A DNA stretch of 64,000 bases from Austropuccinia psidii (Eukaryota > Basidiomycota > Pucciniomycetes > Pucciniales > Sphaerophragmiaceae): positions 30,978,107 through 31,042,106 of the forward strand of contig JALGQZ010000009.1 of the NCBI GenBank assembly GCA_023105745.1, written 5' to 3'. A model generated the notes under the pieces. It did no database searches and was not told where the DNA came from. It worked only from the letters and a program-made list of their open reading frames with translations. The position numbers were made by a program, and so were the translations under genes. Of the stretch, positions 48,968-61,496 are shown piece after piece (positions within the stretch are counted from its first letter, which is position 1; every line of letters begins with the position of its first letter).

Positions 48968-50846
48968 TATTTTTATATTTTCCTATGAAACACTTGATAA
49001 TATTTTTATCAATAAAGAGTAGTGGTATTTTACTAATGATAATATGATAAAATTTATTATTATAGCCACAAATTATTAATTAGTTTCTGAATTATTTCTT
49101 TTACTTTTTATTAAATAATAGGTATTATTTCAGTAAGCAGTAATTTTTCACTTAAATAAATTACAAGTTTCAATAGTAAAAGCTGTCAAAATGATATAAA
49201 ATAATTTGAATTAATTATGATCTTTTTTGAGAGTAATTGTTATAACTTCTTGAAGAAAAATACAGAATTTGGAAAAAAAACTTTAAAACCTTTAAAAAAA
49301 GATGCACTAATACTCAAAAAAGACAAGATTAATTTGACGGATTCTTTGTGGATTCAAAGAGTCCAAAGTAGGTATACAAAAAGTAATACAATAATTGTAG
49401 CTAAAATACTATTTAAAAAAAGTGATATTATATCATCTCAAGTATTTATGGTTAATTTTAAATATAAAATGAATCAAAACCCGCCTTAAGAGCTAATATA
49501 CAATATTTTATTAAATATTCATTGAATTTATGGGATGATAACTATAGATTCTGGAAGAAATTATGCTTCTTTGAAGTCTACAACAGCTTTCAGAGGCATT
49601 CAAAAACTTCAGATGAAAAAGAAGTAAGTTAGAAATAAACAAACCTATTTGAAGTAATGATTAAATCACTTTTTTAAATTTAAAGCTATAAAACTACCTA
49701 ATAATGTAAATTTATGTGGTTACCAACCCATTCATTGTTGAAATAATGAATTTGACACAGTAAATAGACTTTTATTTCAAAACACACATTTTTTTATCAA
49801 AGTTATCAATTTTATTGGAAATTTTATTAAAATCTGTAATCTATGTGAATTTTTTAAGATTAAGTGTTTCACATGGAATCATTAAAAATAGACTGTAATT
49901 AATTTTTTCACTGAGATTATGAAGTAATAGCTATTTTTGGCTTCGATTAAGCATAGATACTTAGAATATATGTCCTATGAGCTTAAAGTTTGTTTATTAA
50001 GAGTTTTATTTTCATGATTTTTCATAGTTTTACCTCATTTTCTATGTGGTGACAGCTAATAACATAATGGCAGCTGGTTTCCATGAGGTAATTCTATTGA
50101 TCCTAGTAAAAATATTTTTCTAATTAATTGATTTTTTACTATTTATTTAAATAAATTTATAGTATAAATGGCTTAATAAGAAATAGGCGCTCATTACCTC
50201 CTTTACACATCAAAATAGCAGCTTATTTGCTATTTTATCATGATTTGATGGGACTCAGCCATAGTATAAAATTTCACAAACCATTTTAATTGACTACTTA
50301 GTTCATTTTTAGCCATGGATGAAATATCTAGGACTGTATAGGCCTCAGAGGATTACCCTGGCTATCTTCACTGTATTTGGTGCTATTTAGAAATTTTCAT
50401 GTCAAAAGTAATAATTCAGGCCTTAATACTAATATTAATTATGGGTTTATAGTAACTTTAATTACTAATAAAGTGATTATAAGTGTCAAAAATAATTAAT
50501 AAAACTATTTTTAGTGTAGATTTAGTATTTTATTTGTCAGGACCCTATCATTTTGGTGAAAAAATTCAAAAAAACTTGAAACAAATTCTTTCTGTAGTAT
50601 TTATGATGAGATGTTGAATTATTTTCAACATTACCACCTCAAGCAGTTAATTTAATAATGTGCACCTTGTGGAGTTACCCTAGTTTAATTTCTGTGTAAA
50701 ATCTGATTTCATGGATTTATTTATTCACTAAAAAGGTGTTCATATTTCTCATTGCAATAAATGATGAAGTTTTATTGTGAAAATTCTTTATGGGTTGCTA
50801 CTTGTGGCCTATTTGGGTATTTAAAGTATACCTCATGCATGGCACA
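48968..50846 (+). repeat. diverged LTR of the chromovirus-related family
   Basis: Aligns over its length with the reverse complement of the solo LTR at 62034-63954. Shared blocks run from the start (CCTATGAAAC at 48982, as CTATGAAAC there) to the 3' end (GTGGCCTATTTGGGTAT at 50803, then TATACCTCA). Between them are AGTGTTTCACATGGAATCAT (49864) and ATCAAAATAGCAGCTTATTT (50208). No flanking internal region or clear duplication was found, so it is probably an old solo LTR. The 90-codon open frame at 49217-49489 lies inside it and is not a gene. Confidence 0.6.
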
Positions 50847-53800
50847 CACTTATATTCAAAAGTATATCACCATGGATCCCCAATTTTTGGAAAAGATATT
50901 CAATATCACATATATGATAGCTAATTTTACACATTATTGAAATTCCTGTGGCTTATAAATGTTATTTTAAATTCTTCATAGTGAATAGATATTCCCTCTC
51001 AATATTTTAATGACATTCTCTACCAAATATCATGATTTTTAAAGGAAAATATCAACAGAATTGTTAAGTTTCAATTTTGGTCCCGAGGACTTTTTAAATG
51101 GAAATTATATAGGGATAATATTAATCTCCTGAGTTTAACTACAAATATTTATATTTTGAATAAATGTTTATAAAATTTTTCTATCTTTGTATGCATATGA
51201 ATAAAATGAAACAAAGTTATTCTTGTATCAGGATATTATAATAAACATAAATTCTTTAATAATTAAAATAAGATTTTACATCCCATTTTTTTCTTTGTGA
51301 CAAAGGTATACAGATTCCATCCATAAATACAATACATAATGTTATTTCTCTTTCTGTATAGCTACTTGAGATCGAGTTATTATTTCTTAATATGAACACT
51401 CGAAACATATTCTTTTTAATTTAATAAAGCATAAAACAATACACGATGAATATAATACAATATCTTCTCTATTCACCCCCAAAAAAAACCCAAAATTTCC
51501 CAATGCTGTGGCCTTAATATTTGTTCCCAATATTTATGGAAATTTGAATAACTGTAGTTAGATATTTTTATTCTTGAAATTTGAGAAATCTTAAAATGCT
51601 TTATAATATTTGGTCATATCAATTGGTTTTTGGAACAAAAAATGAGTCTTTCAATACAATTATTTGAATTTATCTTTTGTTAACCTTCTCAGGTAATTAA
51701 ATGCGTATATCTATGGCTCAAATTTGATTCTATATAACATAGAATAGTTTATTTAATAAGCTTAATTTAAAAGCTATAAATTTATCAGCTTCAAAAAATG
51801 TTTGTGATATCATTTGGGCATGTCCTCAGTAATTTATTATGGGTTTGGTTTAAAATTGAACTGCCTTGTTATAACAAATAGTCATTCAAAATGGGATAGT
51901 GCCTCTATTTTAATATTATCGGGTAAAATAAATACTTCATATGTCCAAAAAACACAATAATAAACACCCAAAAATGTAGGATTTCTGTACCTGAAATTTT
52001 GAATTTAATGATATGTGTAGTTTCCCAAATTTCAGAAATTAAGGGAATCTTTTTAATAAGAGGAAATTACTTATAATACTTTTTTGAAGGCTCTAGATAC
52101 CGGATTTTATATGTTATTTACCTTGAAATTTCAGCTTAAACTCTTTATCAGTTACAGTATACCTATACAGCTATATATATATTCCAAGTAGTACTATATA
52201 GCACTTACCAATTTCAATAAGCTTAATATTAGGGAGAAATAGTATCATAGATTCATTATATCGTCTAACTCCTAAATGAATGAAATACTCTTTCTGGAAC
52301 CACTTTTGAAAGCTATATATAACTACTTTTTTAAGTGTTATGAAATCTCTACTTACTAGATCCCTTTAGTTCTGGAATTATTAGTGCATAAGATTACTTG
52401 GATATTTTCAGTTAGCAAAAGAACAGTAATTATACATGAGATATCTTAGTCTTATGGGCACAATAATACATTTATAATTAATAGAAGCTTTCATAAATAA
52501 GAAATTATTAATTAATATTCTCATCGATATTCAATTACAATATACTCCACACTCTTGAAATTATAATTTTCTATATAATATAAAAGAAATACTCTATTAT
52601 ATTTATATAATATTTATTTCATACTATGAACTTATCACTATGAGAGTAGATAAGAGTAAGAATTCCTTGTACTTGTATTAAAGCTAGTTTTTTATATTGA
52701 TACCATCATCAATTTTCTAATTCAAGCTCTCAAAATTTCTTGGATATATTCAATATTTTGAAATATAATCACAGAATGAATATTGATATTCAATATGAGA
52801 TCAAAGTATAGAGTCACTTGACTTTCTATAACATAAAAAGGCTTCTGAAATCTCAAAAAATACTTGAAATAATCTCTCCAATAAGCTTAAATTGTTTTCC
52901 TTTCATTTATAGTTGGATTCTATAAGTAGAAAATTATTTTATTTCATCAATTTAATCTGTAGAACATCTGGATTTATAAGCTTCAATAAATATTTCCTTC
53001 AATTGAGTAAATTAATATTGAATAAAATTCTCTTTACTATTTCTATCAATAGATATTGTATGATATTCTATTAATATTAAATATATGTAAAGAAGAATTT
53101 ATTTTCATGAGCTTCCAGTTGTTCTTGTTAACAGTACTTACAAATGAATTTGACATTTTTTATATTGTGAAAATGAATGGAATCTGGTATAGCTCATTTT
53201 TTTGAGGGAGAAAATAATAACAAAACCTTGGGACACAGCCTGTGATAACCAGTTCTAGATAAAACTCTAATTCAGTCAGAAATATTCAATGAAAATCAAT
53301 GAAGAAGTATATTTTTGAAATAAATTTATTTTTAAAAAATCTGGAGTCTAATGTATAAATGATAATTAATGATTATTATACTATCATAAAAACTCAACCA
53401 CATTCAAATTAAAAATCCCACAAAATTCCCAATTCCAAATTGGGGAGTAAATATTGATATATTATAGGTATTCCTTAAATCAAATGGAGTTCTTTAGAAA
53501 ATTTGTTTTATGATTTATTATTTAGTTTAACTTAACCAATAAGCTTAAAATTTTCCTTGAGATAAATATTAAACTTATCTTATTGATAGGATTTAATAAA
53601 ATGAAAACAGGAAGTGGAATTGAAAAAATAGTTTATGAATAGTTTGTATATTTTTTGAAATATTTATTTCATTTGATTCTGTGAATGTATTTAAAGTTTA
53701 ATATGCAGATATATGATGAATATTTTACAAGCTATAAGAGTAAGACAGATATGAATATATAAGAAATATGCTGGAGTGGGAGATGCTAGTAGTTACCAAG

Positions 53801-54689
53801 GTTGTTTCTGAAATATGAAGTTATTGAGGAGTAAAATAGAATTATTAGTGTGCTGTGATAAAATTTTATTTAATAATAATTCTATCATCTTTCACACATG
53901 AATTCAAAAAATATTTTTATCTTATTACTTTTTCTATATTTTGGTCAAACTATTCACCTAATAACACTTCTCTTTGAAGTATCTGGAGGTTGTATCCATG
54001 AATTTTACCTATAAATCTTGATATTGAATCGAGATTTTTTTATGGAGGTAAGATATATTTTGAATGATTATAAATTTGGAAATCCATAATTCCTGACTCA
54101 AAATATACCAGTTAAAATGATAATATATGTATCAGCTTACCACAAATGCATATATCCAGGTATTTCGGTAAGTATCAATCCAAGAGATATTATATACTGA
54201 TTTCAATAATGAAAAATATATTAGAAAGCCATTTTCTCTAAGATATTTCAGATTAACACATCAATAATATTGATATTTCTGAGCTTTTGTGTGTACAGGT
54301 AAATATAAAAGCTTATATTCTCATCATAATATATTATAATACTGGATTATTGTTATTTATTCTCATACTATCTGATAAAAATGAATTATATTTTTTTAAG
54401 AAATTCAAGATAATAAAGACACGCTCCAAAGAATAACAAGGTACTTGAGGTATTTATGAGGTATTGTGAGTCAATTATTCAAGTCTTTCTTATACCATTT
54501 TATTTGGGGAAGTATTTGATTAATAATTTTAATAATTTTATATAACTTACTTGTAAATATCACAAGTATATCGTACATTTTTCGATTCAATAAAATGGCT
54601 AAGAAACTTTCCATATTTAAACTAAACAAGTAGAAAGTCTTTTTATTTTTATGTCATTTCTCACAAGCACGCTTGTTGAAGATAATTTA
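50847..54689. other. AT-rich stretch, mostly unassigned
   Basis: No coding pattern. The 3' part probably belongs to another old LTR copy, because the recognisable LTR end lies at 54690-54737; its start was not located. Confidence 0.45.
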
Positions 54690-54737
54690 ATTGTTTTGTG
54701 GCCTTATTTGGAGAGATTCTCATCTCAAAGGCTCCCG
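54690..54737 (+). repeat. 3' end of another related LTR
   Basis: Reads TTTTGTGGCCTTATTTGG and then ATCTCAAAGGCTC, close to the chromovirus LTR end (TTTTGTGACCTTATTGGG ... ATCTCAAAGGCTCACA). Base composition changes sharply right after it, as at an insertion boundary. Confidence 0.5.
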
Positions 54738-54855
54738 CCATGCTCTGAAATATTGGGGACCATGTGGACTGGACGTAGTGAGCATGTTTCTTCCAAGCGC
54801 CATCCAAGCTCGTGGTCGCTGCTCCAAAGGCCCTAGCGGAGCTTCTTTGCCAAAT

Positions 54856-55516
54856 ATGATCATTCGCCCGGCCTATGTCACAGTGTTTTATACGCGCCTC
54901 AGGTATATCCGCCGCAGCCTTCAGCCGCGCAAATCGCGCACCTACGGCTGGGGGTGACCCACCGCAGCGCGCATCGAGGTCAATCCAAACTTGTATAAAT
55001 ACGGTCCTTCTCATCGCCTCAGGATCCGCAAGCCTGTGTTCCCATCAGGGTGAGTGATTAGACTCTTTTGATCAATATTTTTCAATGATGACGATTTGCC
55101 CAAACTATTCGCAGTTTCCACCCAAGTTCCCTTCTATTTTTCATGGGGTGACGGTGAAGGTGTAGAGCAACGTCTGAGCAAATTACAAAATCATCTCATT
55201 TCATTAAAACCAAACTCCAGTTTATATCAAAACTAACGCACAATTCTGCATTTTTTGTACTTATCTCTCCAGAACCCCACGGGGCGCGTTACCAATCGGT
55301 TATGGTAAAGGTCAGCGACGATCCTTGTATTTCTTTAACTGCTGTTCAGTTTGCTTTTGGCTTCTCCATGAATTTATTCTATTCCCCAATGATATGATAT
55401 GATGAATACACAATACTACTATAGGAAGAGCCCGCGTAGACTTAAACACATTAGGCCACCCACCTGATCGTCCCAATAGTGTTTTTGCCGCTGGCAAGAA
55501 AGCATCTTTTGGTTGA
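54856..55516 (+). other. unrecognised spliced gene or pseudogene
   Basis: Normal base composition and a coherent splice pattern suggest a host gene. From ATG 54856 the frame reads MIIRPAYVTVFYTRLRYIRR, meets one TGA at 54955-54957, and continues in frame as EVNPNLYKYGPSHRLRIRKP to a donor at 55050. GT-AG introns of 223 nt (55050-55272) and 120 nt (55305-55424) join in phase to give GTPRGALPIGYGRARVDLNT and then LGHPPDRPNSVFAAGKKASFG, with TGA at 55514-55516. Sequence upstream of the ATG is also open in this frame. I do not recognise the family. The TGA may be a real lesion or may mark a missed intron. The neighbouring LTR end suggests that it was truncated by insertion. Confidence 0.4.
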
Positions 55517-56770
55517 TACTCTCCAATGTTTGACCTCTAACAGTTTCAACCCTGTCAGATGGACCATTGGAGATGATTCCACAAGCTTGGTTGGTTCAGC
55601 CGTCAGGTATACTGGTGGTGTGTTTTTGTCTGGGAAGATTTGTTGAATTAGTTCTGAATTGTCGTTTTCATAAACTCCCTTTGTTTTTTTGGCGTCAAGT
55701 ACAATTAGGCTCATTCCATTTGTTTGTTTGCAGGCCTACTATGCGCTTGATCCAGCTGCTGTTTGCATTGGCACGATGCTATTGCGACCCCACCCTGCCA
55801 CCCTTTCGTTGCCCAATTGTCTCCCATCACTAATAGAGGCAGAAGGCCCTTTGTCGGACCCAACATTGTTCCGCGTCAGTTCGGCATGTCGTTATGGTTT
55901 CCAAGAGATTCTGAATCTCATTTATTGAACTTGAGTCTAGAAAGCTGTTTGAACGTCGCTTTTCTATCGACTTGCCATCGAGGCAACGTATAACACATAC
56001 TGAAAAGAAAACCTATTCTATCAGTTTTGCTTCATATCGCCTACGCGCAAAAAATTCTCAGATGTATCATATAACGGGCTCTATAGTCCAGAAAGCACTT
56101 TTTGCTTCACGGCCTGGAGCAAAAGTGGTCGTTATTTGAAGTTGGTTTGAGCAATGGCGCTATTACCCCTGTGATTCCCTCCAAACAATCCCACTTGATT
56201 TGGAAAGTGGATGCTTTCAAATTTTATCCAATTTTGCCATGTTTTTGTGATTTCTTTTGCTTTGAGACCTGAGTAATTCACAAAGGACTTCAAAATGTCG
56301 TGCTATCAAGGAGTTGGCCATTGTTTACTGTGAGAAAATAATAAGAGCTAAGTACACTCATAGAACCACAGAGTTTTCTTCATGAGAAGGTGCCCATCTG
56401 GTGTATCACTGCTTTTTTTTGATTTCTTTGCAAATTTCGGGGATGAAATGTATGCCCAAAGTGTTATGCTTGGTCAAAGAACCTCCCAAAAAAGGTTTGG
56501 TGACAAATTCCGCCACCAAATGGATTGAATTTTTTTGGTTTGTAGATACATCAGATGGTCAGCTGTCCCTATGAAAAGATCAGTTTTTAATAACTTTTTG
56601 ACCAAATTGATCAAACCAGCTAACTTCCTGTCAAAATGATATTCAGAGTTTTTTTGAAAGTAATGAGGTCCCAAAAAATGATAGGATTTGGTTGAGAAAG
56701 GGACAAAATCACATCACATCATATATTTTTTTATCACTTTTTTTATGTATGTTTAGGACTCAGGGGAAAA
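55517..56770. other. normal-composition flank, unassigned
   Basis: A plus-strand open segment after an acceptor-like TTTGCAG (55728-55734) reads AYYALDPAAVCIGTMLL and stops near 55928. It could be a further exon of the gene upstream, but I found no donor that joins it in frame. Past about 56.2 kb composition drifts back to AT-rich and nothing is recognisable. Confidence 0.35.
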
Positions 56771-56777
56771 AAAGTTG

Positions 56778-57180
56778 CACCTGCTGGCAGGTGATTCAGG
56801 TTGAGCTTGACCTGTAACTTTGGTCTGACTCATGCTACAAATTAGTTCAACATTTTTTTCAATGTGTGTTTTTTGGTAATATCCTTAGGGAAAGGCAAAC
56901 AAGATACATCTCAAGTAAACTGATGTTACTGTTTTTTTAAAAAAAACACTCACAATTTATGAATTTCTCCTTTTGTAATATTCAGGTAAGTGAGTTCAAA
57001 CAAGAAATACCTGACTTGAAGCTACAATCACCATGAAAAAATTGGAAACACCTGACAATAGGTGTTGCATCTAGAAAATAGCTTGGACCTGTACTTTGAA
57101 CTGAGCTGAACCCAGAATTTCAATGTTTGGTGATATTCAAAGACATTCTAAGCCACTGCAATATTACAGAACCTTTATCT
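56778..57180. repeat. tandem hairpin repeat, copies 2 and 3
   Basis: Two diverged units about 270 bp apart. Each starts with a hairpin (CACCTGC-TG-GCAGGTG at 56778-56793; AACACCT-6 nt-AGGTGTT at 57047-57066). Each is followed by TTGAGCTTGACCTGTAACTT or AATAGCTTGGACCTGTACTT, and later a TTCAATGT...GGTAATATCC-like block. The second unit shares a 14-mer with the copy near 7.3 kb. Confidence 0.6.
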
Positions 57181-58167
57181 TATTGCTTCTTCTTTTATTT
57201 GTTTTAGTTAAATATAATATGATATAGCTAATATAATATTGAATATTTAGGATAGATGAAAGATTGATTTAGCTTATCCTTTAAGATCAAAAAAGACTGT
57301 AGTTATTATTAATTCTCAAGCTTTGGACTATATCGTGACTCCAAAAAAGAATTTATTTATGTTGAATCCTTGCATACATCAAAACCCTGTTTTTATATAA
57401 ATGAAGACTTATCTCACCTGCTAATCCTATATAACTAAGAAAAGAATTTTGAAAACTGTATAAGTCACAAAAAAAAACTATAGAAAGAAGATAATTTAAG
57501 TGAATCTCTCACATGGAGTCATATATTATTTCAATTTTCCTATAACTTCTATACAAATTCGCATGATATTCAGAGGGAAATGAAATGTAATTAATTCTTT
57601 TGTCTCAAAAAACCCCTTAAAAAATAAACATATTACTATTTCTACTTATTAGTGGGATTCAAATACAATTTTTTTAATTCAAACAAATTTAAATTTTTAT
57701 CTGATTCAACAAATCAAATTGAATCCTCAAATTAGATAGCTTTATTGGTATCTAATTTGAAAAAAATCTATCAAATTATCCTGTTTTATCACATTTTAAT
57801 TTTTGAGTTTTGTATCTTCACTTAAATTAAACTCAAAGTTAGTTTTTTCATTAATTTTCAAATGAGAAAACTTCAAATTGAAAATTCATCGAATTAGGTA
57901 CAAAATGAATTGTCTTTTAATCTCACTATTGAATAATTTTTTATTTTTATAAAATGGGTATAATTGTGACTCTTAGTTTCTTACTACCATCCAAAACTTT
58001 GAACTGTAGAAGTTTTATTCTCATTATGGTTTTTGTCTCTTCATTTTAGTCTGAATTTATTTTGCATAATTTGTATTTTTATTTTTAATTATTCTTATTA
58101 TTCTTTTCATAAGTGAATCTTATTCACTTGTTTTAGTTTTCTTATCATATAGTTTATTTCTTAAGAT

Positions 58168-58259
58168 TACAGTAGAGGCTCTTTACAGTCTGCTTATGTA
58201 ATGTTGTCAACAATAATCATCAATTTTACAGTGGCAGACTTTACAGAACTACTACTGTA
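58168..58259. repeat. 92-bp MITE, copy 2
   Basis: TACAGTAGAGGCTCTTTACA at the left and, reverse-complemented, TACAGTAGTAGTTCTGTAAA at the right form terminal inverted repeats of about 27 bp with mismatches. The ends begin with TA. It has the same family and internal sequence (TTTTACAGT, ATTG) as the segment at 8932-9018. Confidence 0.65.
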
Positions 58260-58729
58260 ATCTTTAAAACAAGAAAATGCAATAAACTAATTTAAATTAA
58301 TCCCAATTCAATTATTTCAAATTCATTACAGAAAAAAATAAGAAAAATGAATAAAAAACTTTCATCATAAAAATGAGGAAAAATGAATGAAATAAGGGTC
58401 ATATAAAAATAATTATAATTACTGAATGATTATCTGGCTAGTAGGAAAGCTATCATTTAATCTTACTGCTTTGAAGACATAATAAAGAAAGTAAGTAGAA
58501 ATAAAAAGTAACAAAAGAAGTATTTCAATATAATACATAAAAAATTATGAATGCAATGAAGGAGGTATACAGCTCCTATTTTGAATTTTTTTGATTGAAT
58601 CTTATATATTTATTTTTTAGTTAGTTTGATTTATTTTATTTTCTTGGAAAAACAAAAAGTTTTTCAATATAGTGTCATTTTTTTGACCTTTTTTACTTAT
58701 AATCACTTAAAAAACATATTTAGAATATA

Positions 58730-59469
58730 GAGGTGCGAGAAATAAAAGGTTTGAGGAGGGCTATCAAAAGGTAAAATTCCTTATGTTACTCAGTTTTGAA
58801 ACTGTAGGTTTTGATTTTGTGCTTAAACTCAACAGTTGAAGAGGAAATTGTGAATATTTAAGAACTTTAAAGGTGGATGAATTAACAGGCAGGTTTAGTT
58901 TTTACAGAGGTAGAAGCAGTAAGTACCTTTAAAGGTGGAATGCGGTAACGCAACAAATAATCTAATTACAATAGTATGATGCAGCAGTGATGGTCTACTG
59001 AGACAGTTAGCAGGGTTAGTGTTTCTTCACTTGTTAGTGAGTAAGAATCATGTCACATACCTGTGACGGCTTTATAATTTGAGAATAAATGAGTATGTGG
59101 AAAAAGGAAAATGCAATGTATCTAGTTACAGCAATGAGCGATATATGAAGATAGAGAGAAAAATGTATATGTAAGAGAGAGTGTTCTCTTAACAAAGGCC
59201 ATTGACTTTCCCTTGTTGTAGAGAAGAGTTAGCTCCTTATAAGCCATCCTTTTTATTCTTGAGCCGTGGCTTTTAGCCAGGGTTGTTACTGCTGGACGGT
59301 GTCCGCGTTAATACTAATCCTAGTTTCTATAGGGATGTTATTTCTGGACGGTGTCCACAATAATACTAATCCAAGGAAGCATGACTCAGTTAGTCCTCGG
59401 CATTTTTATGCTTTTGCACTGGGTTTGGAACTGTACTTACCTAAACCCTTTTGGGTTAATATTTCTACA
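58730..59469 (-). repeat. 3' LTR of the Ty1/Copia element (far end approximate)
   Basis: On the minus strand it begins TGTAGAAATATTAACCC right after a purine tract (59470-59480, GAGGGGGGA type). It carries a duplicated promoter-region motif GGATTAGTATTA...GGACACCGTCCAG (plus-strand positions near 59292-59325 and 59345-59375) and an AATAAAAAGGATGGC block downstream. The far end cannot be fixed because the 5' LTR lies outside the window; 58730 is a guess from the change in sequence character. Confidence 0.6.
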
Positions 59470-61496
59470 TCCCCCCTCACACCCAGTCGCAAGAGGTTTA
59501 ATCCGTGTAGTGAGTTCTCAAGCGTGATTTTGTTAACAGATTCTGTCAAGAAGTCTGCTAGCATATGAGTGGAGGGAGTATAGAGTAGCCATATCAGATT
59601 GTTTTGGATGGCCTCCTTAATGAAGTGCAGTTGAATATCAACGTGCTTCATGTGTTTGTTGTTTAGGTTACAGTCCCCATTGGCTGTTTTAATGCAGCTT
59701 TGGTTGTCTTTGTATATGCGAATGGGCTCATTAAAGGTGACTAGCTTAGCTTCTTCGCACCAATTTTTGAACCACAAGAGTTCAGAGGTGGGGTCACACA
59801 CAGCTTTGTACTCAGCTTCTGCCGTGGAGATGGAAACCGAAGGCTGCTTTTCTGTTTTCCATAGAACAAGGCAGTTGTGAAAGCAGGCAAGGTAACCTGT
59901 GGTTGATCGACATGTTATTTTGCAATTGCCCCAATCAGCGTCACTATAAGCAGTGACCTCGTTCCCTTTGTCAACAGGATACCAAAGTCCTACACTGGAA
60001 GTGCCTCTTAGATATTTGAGGACATGCAAGAATTCCTGCCAGTGCTTGTTTCCCGGCCGCTCCAAGTATTGTGATAGTGTGCTTACTGGGAAAGATAGGT
60101 CAGGTCTGGTTTCCGTGCTTAGATAGTTAATGCTACCGATTGCACTTCTATAATTTACCTTCAAGTCTTTAAAGGCAGCTATCTCATTGTCTGTGGCTGG
60201 ACGGAGATGCTCATTGGGGGTAAGCGGTGTCGTCACGGCCTTACTTGTGTCCATACCGTATTGTTCTAAGAGTGCTTCTGTGAAATGTTGTTGGTCAAGG
60301 CTGATGCCGTCCTCCATATGTCGAATCTTTATGCCTAGCATTAAATCTGCCTCTCCAATATCTTTGATGTTGAATTCTTTTTCTATTTCTGCCTTGAAGA
60401 AAGCTGTATTCTTGCTAAAGATGCCGATGTCGTCCACATGGATGTAAAGCCAAACTGGAGTACTGCCTGCCCTGTAAAATACACAAGGGTCAAGTGTGCA
60501 AACAGAGAATTTTACTGACTCAAGCCAATTTGTGAGTTGTTCATACCAAGCCAACGGTGCTTGTCTCAGTCTGTAGATTGCCTTATTCAGTCTCAGGCAG
60601 AAGTTTTGTTTGTCAAGTTGTAAGCCTTGAGGTACTGCCAGGTATACTGTTTCTTTTAGCTGGGCATTGAGGAAGGCGCTTTTTATGTCAATTTGATGGA
60701 ACTGTAGTTTGTTGACACATGCAAAGGCCACTAATTTTCTTAAGGAATTTAGGCGTCCAGTTGGTGCGTATGTTTTGCTGAAGTCAATTCCCATGGATTG
60801 CATGAAGCCCTGAGCACAGAGCCGAGATTTGTGCTCAATTGGTTTGTTTCGCTCGTTTCTCTTTATTTTGAACACCCAAGTAGTGCCTACCAATTTGTAG
60901 TCTTCATGCAGATCAACTACTTCCCAAACTTTTAAAAAGTGCATGTTTTCCAGTTCCTTGTCGATTGCTTCTTGCCAGAGGAGGTGACTCACTGACTTCA
61001 GTGCACCGCGATATGTTTGAGGGGTTTTGTCAGATGTCGTCAACAGTGCTGCTGGTTGCCTTTTGTAGGGAAGAATGTTCAGATTGTTTAGGTTTGACGT
61101 TATTAAAGTTGGATGCCATGGGCCAATGATCTTGATGCGAGGAGCTTGTATTTGGGTAGCTACTGGGTTAGTTACTTCCTGTGTTGTTTCCAATGTTTCT
61201 CCCTCTAGTTGTATTGCATTACTTGCTTCTGGGCTTTGCTCAGAATCCAATTGGCTTTGAGGTGCATTGCTTGTCTGGTCAATTTTGGGTGTAACAGGCT
61301 CATTAAGTGAAGTGGTGAATGTTTCGGTCGTGTTCTTTTGGGGGATAGAAGGAAACACTTTTTTGTTGGGTGTCGCATGGTGGGTTATTGAGACCTTTAG
61401 GTCATTTAGTGGAAGCATTCGATATGCTGTGTTGTTGTTGTCGTAACCAATAAGGATACCTGGTTGTCCAGGTGGGTCTAGTTTCCATCTTACTTG
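59406..61496 (-). pseudogene. Copia pol: reverse transcriptase and RNase H
   Basis: Frame from the integrase TGA (61497) to TAA at 59406, which lies 60 bp inside the LTR. It has a Pro/Gln/Thr-rich linker, then the Copia RT: WVFKIKRNERNKPIEHKSRL, FSKTYAPTGRLNSLRKLVAF, HQIDIKSAFLNAQLKETVY with catalytic Asp, CLRLNKAIYRLRQAPLAWYE, and YIHVDDIGIFSK with the D-D pair. RNase H follows with YSDADWGNC, STAEAEYKAVCDPTSELLWF and KDNQSCI. All catalytic acids I checked are present. Reverse transcription takes place in cytoplasmic particles. Only the upstream stop and the solo LTR obstruct it. Confidence 0.93.

Noticed and set aside
49217..49489. 90-codon Lys-rich ORF
   Set aside because: Falls inside a diverged LTR; the related LTR does not keep the frame.
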